Positions 22,130-32,978 are shown, numbered from the stretch's first letter. The stretch: DNA of 64,000 bases from Angiostrongylus vasorum (GCA_018806985.1 JADANN010000256.1:2765501-2829500); one strand, 5' to 3'. The notes: generated by a model from the letters alone, not told the origin. Program-made: numbers and translations.

Positions 22130-22226
22130 AAGCATTTAGAGATACTAATTCCAGACTACGAAAATGGCAACATTACCGAAACGTCAGCCGTCGAATTACA
22201 ACAACAACAACAACAACAACAGCAAC
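22130..22226 (+). repeat. degenerate hammerhead-like segment with (CAA)n
   Basis: CCGAAACGTCAGCCGTCGAATT is followed by (CAA)n at 22,199-22,226. The same arrangement in inverse orientation lies at 33,635-33,710, next to an RTE fragment there too. Confidence 0.55.
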
Positions 22227-22552
22227 AGCAAGCAACAAACAAAAACGAACAACAAATAACAGATATTGGCATGTACGATTGACATTGATTAGTAACAATA
22301 TTGATATGCAATTTACTACACCAAATGCTTCAATAACACATACAGAGGTGAAAATCTATATGGTAATCACATGATCAACAATCACATTGCTTCTTGCAAA
22401 GGAAGCGAGAAGGAATGCCCAGAGATCACACGTGATCTCGCCCCGTATCTTCGCATCGACTTTAGATGTGAGTGCGATTGCCACGTAGGGTTTCATCTTT
22501 CTGTATTTGTTATTCAAGCTTGAGGCAGTATGCATATCAATACACCTTCCCA

Positions 22553-22590
22553 GGCTCTGAAGAGGGCGATATTGCCGAAACATTAACTAC
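22553..22590 (+). ncRNA. hammerhead-like motif (3' part changed)
   Basis: GGCT, CTGAAGA (22,557-22,563), G, GGC-GATATT-GCC, GAAA (22,577-22,580), then CATTAACT instead of CGTCAGCT. The core is intact and stem III and stem I are altered. Confidence 0.45.
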
Positions 22591-22629
22591 TGTTGTGTTG
22601 CATGCGCTTTTTGCACGGAAATAAAACGT

Positions 22630-22658
22630 ATACATATATGTATATATGTATATATGTA

Positions 22659-22726
<68 letters not shown>

Positions 22727-22768
22727 AATCTACCGACACGTGCTTAGGTTAATAGTACAACGATTATA

Positions 22769-22813
<45 letters not shown>
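22630..22813. repeat. two (TA)n microsatellites
   Basis: Pure or TATG-interrupted TA runs at 22,630-22,724 and 22,767-22,813. Confidence 0.95.
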
Positions 22814-22817
<4 letters not shown>

Positions 22818-23278
22818 CCCACTTTTCGACTCAACGGTACTTCCTGCGTTAACGTAATCGTCAGAAACCTGGCCGGTGCGTAAGCAGGATGAAAGATCAC
22901 TCAGCGTTATTAAACGTGCAGTCACCCAACTAAGGGAAAGGATCCGAAGCTCCGACCTGCGTCAACGATCAAAAAACCAAAGATGCCGTTCTGTACGCCA
23001 AACAGTCGAAGATAAGGTGGGCCGGACACGTAATGCGTAAGAATGACAACCGATGGACAAGAGCCGTTAGTGATTGGATTCTTCGGGATGTCAAATGTAC
23101 TGCAGGAATACCACCGACCCGATGGTCACAGTTCTTCACGGAGTTAGAAGCAAAATATGATGGTCGACGAGGCCCTAGAGCGGCAGAACCCACAGGGTTA
23201 CTCTTGCACGCGACAGGAAAAAAAATGGAAGATTTACTGGCGCCCGCTCGAGTCACTCGACGATCAACGGGACTACAG

Positions 23279-23280
<2 letters not shown>
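22814..23280 (+). mobile_element. RTE LINE 3' end fragment
   Basis: Frames encode KIRWAGHVMRKNDNRWT, VSDWILRDVKCTAG and PPTRWSQFFTELEAK, the conserved C-terminus of RTE ORFs in nematodes. The 3' end (GATCAACGGGACTACAGGTGATA) passes directly into a TA microsatellite. It sits in the centre of the large inverted repeat. Confidence 0.8.

Positions 23281-23322
<42 letters not shown>
23281..23322. repeat. (TA)n at the RTE 3' end
   Basis: TA run beginning exactly at the LINE tail GGTGATA. Confidence 0.9.
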
Positions 23323-23326
<4 letters not shown>

Positions 23327-23356
23327 TATGTACAAATAGTATACAGATACTTTATT

Positions 23357-24273
23357 AGTTTTTAACCGATCTTAATTGGTGACGGACTGGCCGCTGTTAG
23401 AGAAGTAATACGACAGCTCCCAGTGCGGCTCATAGGATGCTAACCTCGGTCTGAAACTAAGAAAAGTGTTCTTACCCTGGAAGGTAGAAGGATTGAGAAA
23501 GTCCACCACCTGTCGTTGCTACACTACAATGATTTGCATTGTTCTACACATCCGCCTCTGGAAGTTACACAAAGTCGCGTTCTTGGTAGGGGAACTCAAT
23601 ATTCCAACTACTAAACGCAGTGCTCATATAAAACATAAGGTGCAAGTGGCAACAGGCACACAGTGGTGAAAAAATTTATGCCTGTAGCTTGTGGCTGCCT
23701 GAATATTTCTGAATTAGGTAGAAATATGGAAGAACTCTTGTCGCCGTTAAGCGCTTTTGAGCAGTTGATATTAAAGATGTAACAAATATCGATAGGAAAA
23801 CGTGCTTATTTTCGGCTCCTATCACGCAGTCTTCTGATAGATAGTTGCAGAAAAAAACGAGGAAGAGGAAACGATGCGAAGAAAATGGGAAAGCTGAAAG
23901 AACAGATACGAAGAACCGGCTGTTATCGTACAATATCCAAGGATCGCGACATACTTCTCCGAATGATACTGCGACCTGCATAGTTGCACTGGATGGCGAA
24001 GCAGTAATAGTAACAAGCAGTGGTGAATTCTCGTGAATAACATAATGTCTACCTATAGCAAACAGTCGCCTTTCCCAGCTCTGCATTTCCGACGATCAAC
24101 GCCATATGTATCAAGATAAAGGATGGAGGGGATAAGGCTGTGGGCGTTGATCGATCCCTGAGGGATGCGCCATGCATTCGACTTCATTGAGCGTCGTTGG
24201 AGGTGATTGAATGCATATCTGGCCTTTACAGTGACTCGCGGTACCCTGCCGATGTATCGAGCCAGTGCTACTA
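23357..24273 (-). repeat. R8 right arm of the 3.4-kb inverted repeat
   Basis: Reverse complement of 20,831-21,749. It includes the 3' half of a SINE-A (24,113-24,273, minus). Both SINE halves share the unusual GGTACC-type wording next to CCGCGAGTCACTG, so the SINE was part of the duplicated unit. Confidence 0.88.
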
Positions 24274-24341
24274 AATGTAAATGTTTTGATGAAAGATGGT
24301 ATAAGGAAAAATGAAGTCAGCTTTCTTATCCTCAAACGGTG

Positions 24342-24648
24342 CCAATTATAAAGCACGAGTAGATGTTAAGTTTATTTGAGATATTTAGTCACTTCTTGTC
24401 CCTTCCAATGCTTAACGGTTCGGTGTTACGATGCCGGTGAAAGCACTGTGCCCAAAAAACGCGACGAGAGCATCGCACACCTTCCCTCAACTGCGGTTAT
24501 CAATTTAGTTCTTTGTTTTTGCCCGCAATTACAAATCACGAGATTGGGCGGTTGAGGAAGTGTAATAGACCATATTTCTACTTTTGCCACGCACTTACTG
24601 AAATGGCACATTTTGTGAATATGGAATGCTTCCTACCTCCCAACGGTT
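24342..24648 (+). repeat. 307-bp direct repeat, copy 1, with exon end
   Basis: Near-identical, without indels, to 26,430-26,736. It ends in the open frame MAHFVNMECFLPPNGYKYS, which continues to a donor (CTCAGA|GTAAGT at about 24,661). A following exon at 24,737 (after ttcttgcag) encodes FEGFQG, then shifts by one base into MKESDVIDIINRDPRVSL and a stop. I take it as a broken gene of unknown family. Confidence 0.6.
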
Positions 24649-24649
24649 A

Positions 24650-25690
24650 CAAGTACTCAGAGTAAGTAATGGTTTATAATGATACAGCTCGTACAAACAT
24701 TACAAATGATTCCGAAGGTGGGCACATTCTTGCAGATTCGAGGGCTTTCAAGGCGAATGAAGGAAAGCGACGTGATAGACATCATAAATCGAGATCCGAG
24801 AGTTTCTTTGTAGTCGCTGCCAGGAATTTATAACTGAAGAAGCAAGGTAGTGTTGTCCTTACCTCGGATGTGGATTACGCTCACATTTTTTTCTGTTCCT
24901 TCATTCATTAATTTTCCAAACGCTCTGTGGATGGCTTGGTGCTGTTTCGAAACTTTAACTCTTGAGTGTATTAATAGCCCTTTCTAGCTCAACCCAAAAA
25001 ATGTCGAGACGTGTGAGTTTTTGCCAAAAAAGGACAAGTTTTATTTCGGTGGCACTGAGTGAGCGATTTTTTGAAACCTAGGTGACTTCGTATTTTATTC
25101 GACTTTAAATGCATGCTGGTGATCGTTGATAATTGGATCACATGAAAATATCTGGCTTTGGCCCAAAAATAAAAGGGATCTTGTCGAGTTTCCGCAAGGA
25201 GGAAGAGTTTCCACGACGGGTGTACCCATTATCGAAGGACGTCCGCTAAGAATCACGAAGCCTATGTGTGAGCACTATTCCTAATACTGATAGATACAAA
25301 CCGACGAACGCTTCCATAGACTATTAACAAAGAAATTCTTTCAGTTTTTTTTTAGAGTTGTCGGTCTATTTATTGGTCTTTATGTTAGGGGTAGTTAAGC
25401 AAATTATTAACTGCTTTCATTACTGCATAATTTACCGCGACCCATTGAACGAACACTTTTAATGGTAGGGACGAATTATGAGCAGAATTGAATATTCAGT
25501 AGTATACACAAGGGTTTTGATTCCTGACGATTTAGCAGTCCGTTACGATTCGAACTTTCCGTCCATGATTCATTATAGAGAGCATAGCGGAAAATTCTGG
25601 TCGAGACAGAATTGATTTTTATTTGTCTTTGATGAGCTGACATCATGAAAACTGATGCGCTCCATCAGCATCGTGGGAAGCTGTACTTAT
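24650..25690. other. mostly non-coding; second exon of the broken unknown gene
   Basis: The exon-like piece at 24,737-24,820 is described with the 307-bp repeat. The rest (24,830-25,690) shows nothing recognisable. Confidence 0.4.
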
Positions 25691-25699
25691 CTGGCCCAA

Positions 25700-25955
25700 A
25701 ATCTACGTTACGGAAACAACACATCTGGCAAAGTGGATCGCCTCTTGCGTGGACATAACGTGGCTTGTTATTTGTACCGCAAAAACACTAATTTCCATCT
25801 GGAGGAGTGACTTTACGACAGCAACTCGTATACACCATAAGGTGCCTCCTCTTGAAAAAAGGTGGTTAAACCATTGAAGAGTTGCACCGACTTCACACTG
25901 ATTGCCTAAAAAAGCGACAGACCCCGTCCAAGGTCTCGTCAAGCGTTGTTCTTAA
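25700..25955 (+). pseudogene. ABCD-type ABC transporter fragment (post-Walker A region)
   Basis: The frame reads RGLLFVPQK, stop, FPSGGVTLRQQLVY and, after another stop, TIEELHRL. This matches the segment of peroxisomal (ABCD) half-transporter nucleotide-binding domains that follows Walker A (FVPQ-PY, TLRQQLVYP, then the E-L-L helix). At least two in-frame stops make it non-functional. It lies upstream of the exon that should precede it (25,993-26,250), so the locus is duplicated or rearranged. Confidence 0.6.
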
Positions 25956-25992
25956 AGTAAGTGATGATGAATAGAAGGTTTTAACTGCTTTC

Positions 25993-26396
25993 AGCTAATA
26001 GGACGATTGAGGAACTGCATGGGAAGCAGCTTTCACTCGAACGCGATTGCGATGAAGAAGAAGAGGGTCAGTTTTTTTCTAGACAAGACGTTGATTGTGA
26101 ATATGCGTGGCCGCATGATGGTATCGCAATAACAATAAGCTCTGTCACCTTATCCCCTCCTGATGATGCTCAAAACATCATTATTGCAAATTTGACATTT
26201 CAATTAATACAAGGTCAAGATATACTAATTAGTGGCGATCTGGGGAGACGTCATTACTGAGGACGTTTGCCGGCCATTGACCAATACGTCTGTCAAAATG
26301 GACCGCCACTGGCGAAAACGTATACGTGGCTTGTTATTTGTACCGCAAAACCTTTATGTTACGGCTAACGTAAACGCCACCTCTTTCGAGTAGTAA
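25993..26396 (+). pseudogene. ABCD-type ABC transporter fragment (linker, broken Walker A)
   Basis: After a good acceptor (ctgctttcag) an 85-codon open frame encodes an acidic linker (ERDCDEEEEGQFFSRQ), the start of the nucleotide-binding domain (GIAITISSVTLSPPDDAQN) and NLTFQLIQGQDILISGDLG. The glycine loop then breaks: the GSGKTS part is missing bases, the frame shifts (SLLRTFAGH) and a stop replaces the expected Trp. A further shifted piece reads GLLFVPQNLYVT. Without Walker A it cannot bind ATP. Confidence 0.62.
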
Positions 26397-26429
26397 TGAA
26401 ATGATTCCTCTATTCTAATAACGAGAAAT

Positions 26430-26736
26430 CCAATTATAAAGTACAAGTAGACGTTAAGTTTATTTGAGATATTTAGCCACTTCTTGTCCCTTCCAATGCT
26501 TAACGGTTCGGTGTTACAATGCCGGTGAAGGCACTGTGCCCAAAAAACACGTCGAGAGCATCGCACACCTTCCCTCAACTGCGGTTATCAATTTAGTTCT
26601 TTGTTTTTGCCCGCAATTACAAATCACGAGATTGGGCGGTCGAGGAAGTGTAATAGACCATATTTCTACTTTTGCCACGCACTTACTGAAATGGCACATT
26701 TTGTGAATATGGAATGCTTCCTACCTCCCAACGGTT
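26430..26736 (+). repeat. 307-bp direct repeat, copy 2
   Basis: Copy of 24,342-24,648. At CCTCCCAACGGTT it passes into the R3 element instead of the exon's continuation. Confidence 0.85.
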
Positions 26737-27106
26737 TACCGCCTCATCGTGGCTGGAAGATGTTCCTGGGTGTCGGACTGCCATGTGCAGCGGGGGGATT
26801 CGTTCCCCTGGTAGGGTCTTCCAAGCTGACAAGGAGTCTGGCGTTTCCATCAGGAAACCTAGCTAAAAGTAAACCAATACGAAGATCCACTACCGTTCTG
26901 GTACCAAAGTCGCATGGTGGCAAATCTCTCTCTTATCAACAAGAGCTGCGACTGCCTGTGGTGGTGAAGACCTGGGGCAGACTTTGGCCAGGCTGACCTC
27001 GGCATTCCGGCGAACCATAATTAATAACCGGCAAGTCTCCGAAAAACGGAGATTGTGCTGAGAGCCGCACAACCAGTGAGGACGGGCCGTTCAAGTATCA
27101 AGTATC
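26724..27106 (+). repeat. R3 repeat, left arm of inverted pair
   Basis: Starts CCTCCCAACGGTTTACCGCC and ends CAAGTATCAAGTATC. The inverse partner lies at 27,193-27,547 with an 86-bp spacer. Confidence 0.88.
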
Positions 27107-27192
27107 ATCAGTAGGCATTTACATACTTCTCCCAGATTTTGTACTGTCCCATACAAGTTGAGCGTCTTGGCATGCCATGTACTTACTTACTT

Positions 27193-27547
27193 GATACTTG
27201 ATACTTGAACGGGCCATCCTCACTGGTTGTGCGGGCCCCATCATAGTCTCCACTTTGCAGACATGTGCTGGCTAAGCCATTGTTGTTCCCTGGAATTCCC
27301 AAGGTCGACCTGGACAAAGTCTGGCCCATGTCTTAACACCACAGGCAGTCGCAGCCCTTGTGCTCAGAGGGAGATTTGCCACCATGCGACCTTGATATCA
27401 GGTCGGTCGTGGATCCTGGTATTGGTTTACTCTTGGCTAGGCGTCCTGATGGAAACGCAGGACTCCTCAGTTTGGGAAATTCTGCCAAGGGGATCCGACA
27501 CCCAGGGAAACCTCCCAGCCACGATGAAGTGGTAAACCGTTGGGAGG
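27193..27547 (-). repeat. R3 repeat, right arm of inverted pair
   Basis: Starts GATACTTGATACTTG and ends TAAACCGTTGGGAGG, complementary to the left arm. Confidence 0.88.
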
Positions 27548-27599
27548 GGCATGCCATGTTAGGTGAACAAAGCGAGGTAGCTTTGGAAGCAAACTAGGC

Positions 27600-28266
27600 G
27601 GTCTTTAAAGTCCTTAAATTGTTTAAGTTAAAAGACAGCTTTTCTAGATTGACTTCTAACACCACAATCCGTGACCCCCTCGCTATCGAATGTGCATAAA
27701 AAATCTTGTGAAGATGCCATGTGCAGCGAAATGAACTACCAAGTGGAAAGTTCACTGAATCAAAACCACTCCGGCAAACCAGCTTTGTTTAGGAATCAAA
27801 GTGTATCGTCCATTATTGGCTAAAAGGTGTCCCTTTACCACTGTAGTATTGTGATTGTTGTGCATTGCATAATCTATACAAATAGCATTGTCAACTCCTA
27901 TAGTACTAGTCGTAGTGAACCGCTACACTGTGAGGATTCTTGAAGTGAGCGCTTCAATAAATGGTTCATTGCTGTGAAGAGAAATTACTCATAGATGGAT
28001 AACTCTAGCTCCAGAACACTTTGCAAGAAGCTGACAATTCCAATCGCATTGAATTCGGGCTTCCAACAAAAGATTTATATCATTTTGTGGAGGATTTTGT
28101 GGAGTACACACTATCTGCCTCCAAACGGAGGTATTCGAAAACGGCAAGCCAGAGATATTTCAAACGACTAAACAAAAGTTGGGAATTGGTGAAAACAAGT
28201 TTAAAACGGCTTCCACCGTCCCACTTCAAAGACGTAATCAACGGATTCGATATCCATTTTAATTAG
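27600..28266 (+). repeat. R6 dispersed repeat with 81-codon frame
   Basis: Related to 37,915-38,390. Shared blocks include GTGAAGAGAAATTACTCATAGATGG here against ATGAAGAGAAGCTACTCATGGATGG there, and TTGGGAATTGGTG against TTGGAAATTGATG near the end. The frame 28,021-28,266 (RIEFGLPTKDLYHFVEDFV) has no recognised domain. Confidence 0.5.
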
Positions 28267-28474
28267 CCAACTTGTTATACTGAACTATCGTATATTAGCT
28301 GCCGAATATAGTATATGTGAAAACTCGATGAAACATGAATTGAATTGAATATTTCATTTCAGTTAGGAACACATGATAGTTATTGTTAAGTTAGTTAAGT
28401 TAAGAGGCATTGCTCTTCAGATAGTCGAAAGGCGTGAAAGTCGGAACTGTAAAAAAAAATGTAATGGAAGAAAG

Positions 28475-28690
28475 ACAATGTTAACTTTTTTTATTTACTG
28501 CCTACTACAATTTCTCACGGCTAGGTATTATGTGAAATACAACCACAATGATGCTGAGATATTTGCAAAACTCTGGACCTCAGGTGTCCGCGGTGGGGAT
28601 CGACCACCCCTACTATCCTTTCGGAAGGCTGAAGCGCTCACCACCACACCATAGGAGTCCTTCGTTTCACCTTCGCTCAGCTAGTTTCTC
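28475..28690 (-). mobile_element. SINE-B copy
   Basis: Minus-strand B-box-like GGTCGATCCCC and A-box-like TGGTGTGGTGGTGAGCGC, with the body CAGCATCATTGTGGTTGTAT. Confidence 0.65.
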
Positions 28691-28699
28691 GAAGGAAGA

Positions 28700-29285
28700 C
28701 AGTTTTTGCTTGTGTATAAGCTTAGACATTTCGCCATCTACCAATTCACAGCACTTCACAGATCCATGGTAGTGCGGCCACCATTTTAATTCGGAAAGAA
28801 TTAATGTTTTCCTTCCAGCGACAGCTCAGGATAAGAGAGATGTAGATAGGTCCTATCCTCATGCTATCATCGCAGGCATCGACAAATATCCGGTGAATGT
28901 TACGAAAAGCATGCGAAAAGACAAACAGGAAAACCGAAACAAGTCGAGACTTTTTGTGAAGGTCGTCTCATATCGCCTTCTTCCAACTAGATAATCTATT
29001 GACGTTGGTTTCGATAATCAGAATATAAATAAGGAGTCACTGAAGGTTCTAAAAAAGTGCTGTGCTCTCGCAGAGATCAAGTGCAAGTTTGAGGAGTGAT
29101 AAAAAACCGGAAATTAAAGTGTTTGTGTGGTTAGCTTGTATTTCCTGCCACCTAAATACTCATTCAATATACTTCAACATTAGATTTTTTCTTTCAGTTC
29201 CTGTGCAAAGGCTTGAGTAATATTCCTTTTCAAGAACCTAAACTCGCTGATGTCTCACAACAGCTAGGCACGCTTTCCCGTCTAA
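28700..29285. other. no gene seen
   Basis: No repeat of known type and no supported frame. Confidence 0.4.
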
Positions 29286-29287
29286 TA

Positions 29288-29522
29288 TAAAGGATGAAGG
29301 ATGAAGCTCTCATTGTTTATCTGTTCTTTTGAGATGCGCCATATACCTGACTTCATTAAAGATACTTCGAGGTAATTGAGTGTATATCTGGCATATAGAA
29401 TGCTCGGTGCTCTGCCGATGTATAGAATCTGTGCTGCTGTGATCCCAGACCAGTCCGTTTGCAATTTACCGACCCCCTGAGGGATGAAGGCTTCCTCAGC
29501 CACGTCCCATTCATGTACAAAG
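29288..29522 (-). mobile_element. SINE-A copy, divergent, head lost
   Basis: Tail AAAGGATGAAGGATGAAGC, body GACCAGTCCG and TTTACCGACCCCCTGAGGG. It ends before the A-box. Confidence 0.8.
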
Positions 29523-29524
29523 CG

Positions 29525-31588
29525 TCTTTTTTTTTGTTATAGCAGTCATCTCTAATAATGAAGTAGTTGTCAATAGGATCACTAAACTATTTTACATGGA
29601 GGAGAAAATAAAATAACTCAGTCTAAGTGCCTCTCCGGTTCAGCAAAGGTGTTAGTGGTGTAGTAATTGCTAGTGGAAATTAGGTCTTCGAGTCCATTCT
29701 CGGCACCTTATGATCACTAGCTTTGAGTAGGATGCTCGACTTCGTAGAACACGTTGGACTTTTTTCATAATTTTCGCAGAGTAATATCTCAGACTTGGGT
29801 AATTAAACCGTTTATAACAGTAGTAAATCAGGAATAATGAAATATAAACATCGGTACAATACAGGCTGCAATATAGTATCATGATCAGTAAGTGAGGATA
29901 AGACGGGTTAGTATCTTTGCTATAGGCTAGTGAAACAGTGCCATGTGCATTTAGAATACATGTCACAAGATTTAGGCACATTAAGGGATTTATATAAGGC
30001 CGTAATGCCTGACTCACAAACAACAATACTATAGGGTTACACATTATATGTAGGCTTGTGATGTCGTTCTGATAAAGTTAACACGTTAAGGGCGACATGT
30101 AACCTTGTTATAACATTGCGATGAGGTTATGTGTTAGCTTGTAAGTACATTGCGATTAGGTTAACGTATTAAAAAATACATAAGGCCATAAGCGTATAAA
30201 CGTATGAGTATATTGCGATGAGGTTAATGTGAACACAGAATAGAGTTAGCGTGTTTAGAGGTACATGACAGCAAAGTTAATATACAACGTGACCACACAC
30301 AATAAGAGTTAACACCTTGGATTAACTACATGGCGCATCACATGATGAACAGGTGGGCGAATACGATGTTGACTCACGGGACTATTTAAATGTCTTCTAG
30401 AGGAGGCGATCCTTTCCCACAGGTCCAGAACTTTTGCCGAAAACATTCGCCGACTTCCACACCCAGCTCCCCCGTGATCAGATCAGATGACTGAGGCCGA
30501 TTTCCCAGACAACTTCATGTTCTTTGTGTTATCGTACTCGTGATGGTTTGGAACAGAAACAACACACAAAAAATTCCGATTGCATAAAAAGAGTTTGAAT
30601 AACAAAGGATGTTTACGACAACTAAAGTTTCTCTCAATGAAGTGAGAACACTTACATGCTGCAAGATCGCAAAGCGATGTGAGGGACCACGAATGTGGCT
30701 ACCACAGACCTACGATATGGTGGAAGAATAGTAACTATTCTGGCAATAGTTACTATAAGTGGAAATTACCTGAGCTCAAGAACAGAAGACTTTTTTGCTT
30801 GAAGCCTTTTAAAAGCACAGTTTATCAAAGTGTAGATATACCTGGTGAATTAAAGCTAGACAAATTGTGAGAACATAAAGCGTACGCGTAGAGTGAAACA
30901 TATTCGTTGTTTGGTCTGTTTAAGCACCCTTACATTCACATTCTTTATCGCGGACAAATACTTCCCAGTTGAAGTTTTTCTAACCTAAGGATAATGTTTA
31001 CTTCAAAGAGTTCATTGGACAATAACTGGAAGGAAAAGGATTTTCGTTGCCTGCTATAAATGATATCCAATAATAATATGAATCCCGATGATTATCTGAC
31101 GAGTAATTTCATTTGTACTAATTACTGAACCCTTTTTTGAGTTCATAACAACGATGATTGACTAAGCACAAAAAATTAAACGTAAGGCAAGAAGCCATGT
31201 GTGAATGAACAGTTTCTAAAGATGAATGCTGTAGTAGTGGAATAATGTCAACAATTGAAAATGTCAGCGATGTAAACGCAATTGCTTTCCTGCAACCATT
31301 TTAACAATGGGTAAGTTAGAACATACTAGGTGTAGCTACCACATTCGGAACAATGATTACTTATTCCGTCGTTTTTCATGGAGTTTGGGAGCGCTGTAAT
31401 TTTATTCACAGCGAGCGGTTGCTAACTATTAGCTCTGAGGAGGATCAGGAAATAAAATAGCTGAAATAAAAAAATATCGAAAAGCGATTCCTCGCTGACG
31501 AAAACCATATTACCAGTAGTTGTTGAAAAACACACTACCTTACAATTCCCAGATCACATTCTCAATTAATCACACAAAGAAACTGCGA
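29525..31588. other. no gene seen; degenerate tandem-like motif at 30,110-30,235
   Basis: The motif ATTGCGAT(G/T)AGGTTA occurs three times within about 130 bases (near 30,115, 30,153 and 30,222). The remaining 2 kb shows only short frames and AT-rich DNA. Confidence 0.4.
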
Positions 31589-31591
31589 TAA

Positions 31592-31862
31592 TAAAGGATA
31601 AAGGATGAAGTTCTCGGCGTTGATCAATCCCTGAGAGATGCGCCATGCATTCGACTTCATTAAGTATCGTTTGGAGGTGATTGAATGCATGACTGGCCTC
31701 TACAATGACTCGCGGTGGCCTACCGATGTATCGAGCCTGTGCTGCTATCCTCAAAAACAAGTCTGGTACCAATTTGCCGGCGCTTGGTGGAGCCATAGGC
31801 GAGGGGATCAATTCCACGTGTATGTTGCAGGGCGTTTTCGACCACAGCACCCACACGCGCGC
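31592..31862 (-). mobile_element. SINE-A copy
   Basis: Doubled tail (AAAGGATAAAGGATGAAG), head ending CACACGCGCGC. Candidate 7-bp target duplication GAAACTG at 31,579-31,585 and 31,865-31,871. Confidence 0.87.
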
Positions 31863-31984
31863 AGGAAACTGTGTTAAAGTAAGAAACCACTTACTCGTCA
31901 ACACTGAACAATAGTTACGCACGTGTGCGTCAACTATAGAGCAACCATTTTCTCTCAAAAATGCCAAACTAGTTCAAATTCCAA

Positions 31985-32978
31985 ATTAATCATGGCTGTT
32001 ATTGGGAATGCTGATTGTCGGCTACACGTAGACACCATGTTACTCACGAGAATTGACCACTCCTTGTTAGTATTACTGATTAACAATCTGATGCTACTAT
32101 GCAGGTCGCAGTGTTATTCAGAAAACTACAATGAGATCCCTGGATAAAAGGATAAAGCTCTCGGGGTTGATCAATCCTTGATGCGATGCGATGAGATGCG
32201 CCATGCATTCGATTTCATTAAGTATCGTTGGAGGTGATTGAATGCATATCTGGCCTTTATAATCACTCGCGGTGGCCTACCATTGTATCGAGCCAGTGCT
32301 GTTATCCTCCCAGACAAGTCTGGTACCAATTTGCCGGCCGCGGAGGGAAGGGAGGCTTGGTGGGCCATGGGCTCGGGGATCGATTCCACGTGTGTATACC
32401 GATACCTTGATATTGTACGATAATAGCCGGCTCTTCGTATCTACTTTTTACCTTTCTCGTTTTCTCCGTCTCGTTTTCTGTTCCTCTCCTTCCTGGCAAC
32501 TCGCTATCAGAAGATGGCGTGATGGGAGAACAAAGTAACTACGTTTTTTTCGCTCAATATTTGTTACATGTTTAATGTCAACTGCTCAAAAGCGCTCGAC
32601 GCCCGCAAGAGTTTTTTTCATGTTCCTACCTAATTGTGAAATATTTAGGCAGCCACAAAATGCAGGCATAGATTCCTCACCACTGTGTGCCTGGTGCCAC
32701 TAGCACTTTATGTTTTATACGAGCTTTGTGTTTAGTAGTCCAAATTCTGAGTTCCCCCTACCAACAACGCGACTTTGAGTAACTTCCAGAGGCCGATATG
32801 CAGAGCAATGCAAATCAATGCAGTGTAGCAACGACAGATGTTAGACTTTCTCACTCCTGCGTTGCAGGGCAAGAACACTTCTTTTGGTTTCTAACTGAGG
32901 TTAGCATCCCATCAACCACAATGCGACCCGTCATACTACCTAACAGAATCTGGTCCTTCGACTTCAAGAGCGGTTAAA
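31985..32978 (+). repeat. R8 third copy, interrupted by a SINE
   Basis: Direct homologue of 21,000-21,749 (e.g. GCTCAAAAGCGCT..., CACCACTGTGTGCCTG, ending CGGTTAAAA), more diverged. It is split at 32,147 by a SINE-A insertion that the two older arms lack. Confidence 0.85.
32147..32404 (-). mobile_element. SINE-A copy, head-truncated, inside R8
   Basis: Target duplications CCTGGATA (32,139-32,146) and CCTTGATA (32,405-32,412). The empty site in the other copies reads CCCTGGATATTG. The copy stops just past the B-box. Confidence 0.92.

Noticed and set aside
22630..23322. TA-rich blocks as possible CRISPR-like or origin structures
   Set aside because: They are plain dinucleotide microsatellites, with no spacer-repeat order in a eukaryotic window.
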